NCBI GenBank assembly: GCA_004295565.1
Contig: AP019416.1
Coordinates: 4,712,001 to 4,776,000, forward strand
Direction of reading: 5' to 3'
DNA: 64,000 nucleotides
Source of the DNA: Vreelandella olivaria
GTDB lineage: Bacteria > Pseudomonadota > Gammaproteobacteria > Pseudomonadales > Halomonadaceae
Shown: positions 60,636 to 64,000 of the stretch, in pieces
Numbering within the stretch: the first letter of the stretch is position 1
Layout of the letters: each line of letters opens with the position of its first letter
The notes under the pieces: model-generated
Seen by the model: only the letters and a program-made list of their open reading frames with translations
What the model was told of the DNA's origin: nothing
Database searches by the model: none
Made by a program: the position numbers and the translations under genes

Positions 60636-61772
60636 GTGAAAAATAACACACAAATCGACTTTATTTACCTTTCCGAGCAAGACATGATCCGCGCCGGTGT
60701 GACTGATATGCCCGCCTGCGTGGATGCGATGGAAGAGGTGTTCAGCCTGCTCCACCAGGGTGATTACCGAATGGCAGGCCCCAATAACGACTCGCACAGC
60801 GCGATGATTATGTTTCCTGAGGAGTCACCATTTCCCACGATGCCCAAGCCAACGGCAGACCGCCGCATGATGGCAATGCCAGCTTATTTAGGCGGTAGCT
60901 TTCGCACCTCCGGGGTCAAATGGTATGGGTCTAACATCGCCAATAGAGAGAAGGGGCTACCACGCTCTATTCTTACCTTCACGTTAAGTGATGCTGATAC
61001 CGGCGCACCTCTGGCTTTTATGTCGGCCAACCTGCTATCCGCTTATAGAACCGGCGCCGTACCTGGCGTAGGTGCCCGACATTTGGCACGCAAGGATTCC
61101 AAAGTCATTGGCTTACTAGGCCCAGGTGTGATGGGAAAAACATCTGTCTCTGCCTTTATGGCGGTTTGCCCCTGTATCGATACGATCAAGGTAAAAGGAC
61201 GCGGGCAAAAAAGTCTCGACAACTTCACGCAATGGGTCAAAGACAACTATCCGCAAATCACTAATATTCAGGTAGTCGATAGTATTGAAGCCGTGGTACG
61301 CGATTCCGATATCGTCACCTACTGCAACTCTGGTGAAGTGGGTGATCCTTCAACCTATCCCCTCGTCAAACGAGAGTGGGTCAAACCCGGCGCGTTTCTC
61401 TCCATGCCAGCGTTATGCAACCTGGATGAAGGGATGGAGAAAGAGGCACGTAAAGTCCTCGACAATACTGGACTTTATCAGGCCTGGTACGAAGAAGTGC
61501 CCAAGCCAGCCCACAACTATATTCCAGTGATTGGGGTTCGCTTTATGGACATGATTGCCGAGGGGAAAATTACTCTCGACCAGCTGGAAGACCTAGGCGA
61601 AATCGTGACGGGCGAAGCGCCAGGGCGAAAAAATGATGACGAGATCATCCTGCTATCCGTTGGGGGCATGCCAGTGGAAGACGTGGCATGGGCAACGTAT
61701 GTCTACCGCAATGCTATCGAAAAAGGTATCGGCGTCTCGCTAAACCTTTGGGAAACCCCCGTGTTGAGCTGA
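60636..61772 (+). CDS. Ornithine cyclodeaminase/mu-crystallin family protein (resembles tyramine oxidase subunit B)
   Basis: 378 residues from a GTG at 60636, chosen because GAGG lies six bases before it; upstream ATGs at 60552, 60615 and 60621 lack good sites. The NAD-binding core is KVIGLLGPGVMGKTSVSAFMAV, preceded by GVKWYGSNIANREKGLPRSILTFTLSD and LLSAYRTGAVPGVGARHLA, the usual family substrate loop. The long C-terminal part (KPAHNYIPVIGVRFMDMIAEGK) resembles proteins annotated as tyramine oxidase subunit B. Likely reaction: NAD(P)-dependent reduction or oxidation of an imino acid. First of three genes with RidA and a FAD oxidase. Confidence 0.82.
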   Translation: MKNNTQIDFIYLSEQDMIRAGVTDMPACVDAMEEVFSLLHQGDYRMAGPNNDSHSAMIMFPEESPFPTMPKPTADRRMMAMPAYLGGSFRTSGVKWYGSNIANREKGLPRSILTFTLSDADTGAPLAFMSANLLSAYRTGAVPGVGARHLARKDSKVIGLLGPGVMGKTSVSAFMAVCPCIDTIKVKGRGQKSLDNFTQWVKDNYPQITNIQVVDSIEAVVRDSDIVTYCNSGEVGDPSTYPLVKREWVKPGAFLSMPALCNLDEGMEKEARKVLDNTGLYQAWYEEVPKPAHNYIPVIGVRFMDMIAEGKITLDQLEDLGEIVTGEAPGRKNDDEIILLSVGGMPVEDVAWATYVYRNAIEKGIGVSLNLWETPVLS

Positions 61773-61844
61773 TATCAGCCACAGGCATCTTTTAGTACGT
61801 CGAACGATTGATCACACAATGGTTCAGAATAATAGGACAAAACG

Positions 61845-62271
61845 ATGGCTCACATAGTAAAAGTCAAGACAGGCTCAACGTTTGAAGAGCATGCCAGCTA
61901 TTCACGCTTAGTAGCGGTTGATAACTGGATTTTTGTTTCCAATACGGCTGGCCGCCACCCAGAAACAAAAGAGATCCCAGAAGATGTTGTCGCGCAAACA
62001 CATCAAGTGTTTGCCAATATTGAAAACCGCTCTATCGGCAATCGATGCTTCACTGGCGGACGTCGTTATGTCACGCGTGTTTATCCAAGATCCGCAAGAT
62101 GTACCAACTGTTATGGAAATTATCGGGCAAAAATTTAAAGGCGTTGATCCAGCCTCCACGGTAACGTGCCCCCCTCTGGGTTCAACCGTTTATAAAGTCG
62201 AGCTCGAAGTCACTGCTTATAAAGGGGCTTCTCAAATAACAGCAGACATGATCAATACGACTGCAAAATAA
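61845..62271 (+). CDS. RidA family (YjgF/UK114) enamine/imine deaminase, one frame break
   Basis: About 142 residues, probably trimeric. Start at 61845 with AGGA upstream. SRLVAVDNWIFVSNTAGRHPETKEIPEDVVAQTHQVFANIE is followed by an indel near 62030, then SAIDASLADVVMSRVFIQDPQDVPTVMEIIG and STVTCPPLGSTVYKVELEVTAYKG. RidA proteins hydrolyse reactive 2-aminoacrylate-type imines; the canonical Arg of archetypal RidA (in the R-x-x-V-x-V-x-x-L region) is not evident at the usual place, so this is probably one of the other Rid subfamilies. Its place between an imine-handling dehydrogenase and an amine oxidase fits imine clearance. Confidence 0.85.
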
Positions 62272-62355
62272 GCAATTACTTACCCTGCTAGTGCGGCCTC
62301 CCTAGGAGTCCGCACCTTCTAGTAGGCTAAGCACACTCCTAAGGACACCGGTTTT

Positions 62356-63651
62356 ATGGCTCCGTCAATAATCCCCGTCGAGACATCACAACATCTGCCT
62401 GTTTCGACAACTGTTGTCATCATTGGCGGCGGTATTATCGGGCTCACCGCCGCTCTGACCTTGGCAGAGCGCAACATTCCCGTCGTCGTACTTGAAAAAG
62501 GCCGAATTGCTTGCGAGCAGTCATCGCGCAATCTCGGCTGGATTCGCAAGACGAGCCGCCATGCAGAAGATATTCCTCTAGCCCAGGCCGCTGACCGCCT
62601 GTGGGCAGAAATGCCTGAGCGTGTCGGTAGCGATGTCGGGTATCGGCAGTCAGGCATTATGTTTGTGGCCCGTACCGACGCCCAGATGGCAGGCTATGAA
62701 AACTGGTTAAACGCTGTTCAGCATCTTTCATTGGACGCCCGACTGCTTAGTCTTCGTGAGATAAGCGATATGGTACCTGGTAACCGTAGCGACTGGGCTG
62801 GTGGGATCTTCACCCCTTCAGATGGGCGAGCAGAACCGACGCTCGCCTCCAGCGCGATTGCTAAAGCAGCTATCGCCAAAGGAGCCGTTATTGTTGAAAA
62901 TTGCGCAGTGCGCACATTATCGACATCCCGAGGCAAGGTCGACGGCGTGGTTACCGAAACGGGCGAAATTCGCTGCGATCAGGTACTTTTAGCAGGGGGC
63001 ATGTGGTCACGGCGTTTCTTGGGCAATCACGGTGTCTCGCTGCCTACGCTTCCTCTCATTAGCTCTGTTCTGCGCACAAAACCCATGGAAGGCCCCACTG
63101 ATATTGCGGTCGGTGCGCCCGATTTTTCATTTCGTAAGCATCGGGACGGTGGCTTTATTATCACTCAGCGAGGTGCGTTGGATGCACCGCTAACGCTGGA
63201 CCATTTACGGGTCGGCATGCACTACATGAAGTCGCTGCGTACCCAGCGTAACCTGCTACGAATAGGACTCAACAAGCATTTTTTCAAAGATTTAGCGCTG
63301 CCACGCCGCTGGTCAGCCACCCAACGCTCCCCCTTTGAACGCCTGCGGACGATAGATCCACCCGCGAACCCAACTCTCAACAACGAGGCGTTAAACAACC
63401 TGAAAGCAGCATGGCCAGCGTTCGAGCAAGCCGAAATCGAACAAACGTGGGCAGGCATGATCGATATTACACCGGACTCCAACCCAGTGATCGGTGCGGT
63501 GGACAAGCTTCCAGGGCTAATGGTGGCGACTGGGTTTTCCGGTCATGGATTTAGCACCTCGCCAGCCGCCGGGGAATTAGCAGCCGACCTTCTCTCTGGC
63601 AATCCACCGATCATCGACCCAACGCCCTATCGGTTTGATCGATTTTCATAA
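62356..63651 (+). CDS. FAD-dependent amine/amino acid oxidoreductase (DAO fold)
   Basis: 431 residues, unbroken, start with AAGGA nine bases upstream. The dinucleotide motif is VVIIGGGIIGLTAALTLAERNIPVVVLEKG at about residues 20-50, followed by the flavin-site block SSRNLGWIRKTSRH. The C-terminal FAD block is WAGMIDITPDSNPVIGAV and GLMVATGFSGHGFSTSPAAGELAADLL, typical of the DadA/glycine oxidase superfamily. Likely reaction: oxidation of a primary or secondary amine or D-amino acid to an imine, which the adjacent RidA would hydrolyse. Substrate not determined. Confidence 0.88.
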   Translation: MAPSIIPVETSQHLPVSTTVVIIGGGIIGLTAALTLAERNIPVVVLEKGRIACEQSSRNLGWIRKTSRHAEDIPLAQAADRLWAEMPERVGSDVGYRQSGIMFVARTDAQMAGYENWLNAVQHLSLDARLLSLREISDMVPGNRSDWAGGIFTPSDGRAEPTLASSAIAKAAIAKGAVIVENCAVRTLSTSRGKVDGVVTETGEIRCDQVLLAGGMWSRRFLGNHGVSLPTLPLISSVLRTKPMEGPTDIAVGAPDFSFRKHRDGGFIITQRGALDAPLTLDHLRVGMHYMKSLRTQRNLLRIGLNKHFFKDLALPRRWSATQRSPFERLRTIDPPANPTLNNEALNNLKAAWPAFEQAEIEQTWAGMIDITPDSNPVIGAVDKLPGLMVATGFSGHGFSTSPAAGELAADLLSGNPPIIDPTPYRFDRFS

Positions 63652-64000
63652 TGTTGGTTAAACCAGCGGCCGCGCGCTGACAAGTCTCGATGGCAGCTCC
63701 CTAAAAAAGCAGGCGTATCCACGGGTAAAGTAGCTGTGGTGGAAAAACCTGGCTTGTCATTCGCTTTACAAGGATTCGCAATAAAGGCCTGTGTACTGCA
63801 TTAAGCCGTAAGGCACGAAGATCATGCACTGGCGGCTGAGCTGGGCGGTCTCAAGCTCCGAGCGCAAAACGATTGTAAACGCTGAGTGCCGGGTACTGCT
63901 TTCTTTAGCACGTCAGCGAAAACCGCTAGGTATTGGTGCGTTCAGTGTCTCTCTTGGTCGCTTTCTCAACTATCAAAAAGTCAAAACTGGCCTTCCACAT
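63652..64000. other. End of window, no gene recognised
   Basis: 349 bp. Short coding-like pieces occur on both strands around 63790-63890, but no family is recognisable and no terminator is seen after the oxidoreductase gene. Confidence 0.35.

Overview
The window looks like a chromosomal segment of a moderately halophilic gammaproteobacterium of the Halomonadaceae (Halomonas/Vreelandella type). The strongest marker is an operon with the gene order and product sequences of the teaABCD ectoine TRAP transporter of Halomonas elongata (3886-7580). Housekeeping clusters with gammaproteobacterial order agree: argH-lptM-lysA-dapF-DUF484-xerC-HAD, hemC-hemD-hemX-hemY, and cytochrome c4/dsbA next to engB. 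No tRNA, rRNA or CRISPR array was recognised.

Sequence quality shapes everything else. About fifty single-step reading-frame breaks are visible, many at homopolymers of 4-8 bases, and they hit essential single-copy genes (lysA, dapF, argH, hemD, thiD) as often as accessory ones. I read most of them as sequencing or assembly indels and report each gene as one interval across its breaks. True decay is claimed only where large parts are missing.

Layout. 1-8.4 kb: AEC permease, SCO copper chaperone, a PHB-depolymerase-like secreted esterase, an FKBP isomerase and the tea operon. 8.4-20 kb: YheS-type ABC-F ATPase, dtd, a chalcone-isomerase-like secreted protein, a tandem UspA protein, thiD, a second TRAP transporter (Q-M-P) of the 2-oxo-acid type, an EEP phosphatase, dsbA, cytochrome c4 and engB. 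20-33.6 kb: lysine/arginine biosynthesis and xerC, a PAS-LOV-GGDEF-EAL protein, the heme genes, and MscL with a C-terminal zinc-ribbon-like tail.

34-64 kb is an accessory catabolic region. It begins with catB-catC-catA and a LysR regulator, then a beta-keto acid cleavage enzyme (BKACE) with a MarR regulator. Next comes a group with an opine-dehydrogenase-family enzyme, a 3-hydroxyacyl-CoA-dehydrogenase-like enzyme, two paralogous TRAP binding proteins without membrane subunits, and a compact operon of two ketopantoate-reductase-fold enzymes around a class II aldolase. A degraded partial copy of the opine dehydrogenase and an IS1380 transposase remnant mark rearrangement. The last part (49-63.7 kb) resembles an amine-degradation locus: APC permease, phenylacetaldehyde-type aldehyde dehydrogenase, two AraC regulators (one FeaR-like), a chemoreceptor, a porin, and an ornithine-cyclodeaminase-like protein, RidA protein and FAD amine oxidase in series, with a GMC oxidoreductase remnant.

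The best candidates for an undescribed system are the opine-dehydrogenase/orphan-TRAP-binding-protein/ketopantoate-reductase/aldolase group at 40.8-48.4 kb and the cyclodeaminase-RidA-oxidase module at 60.6-63.7 kb.
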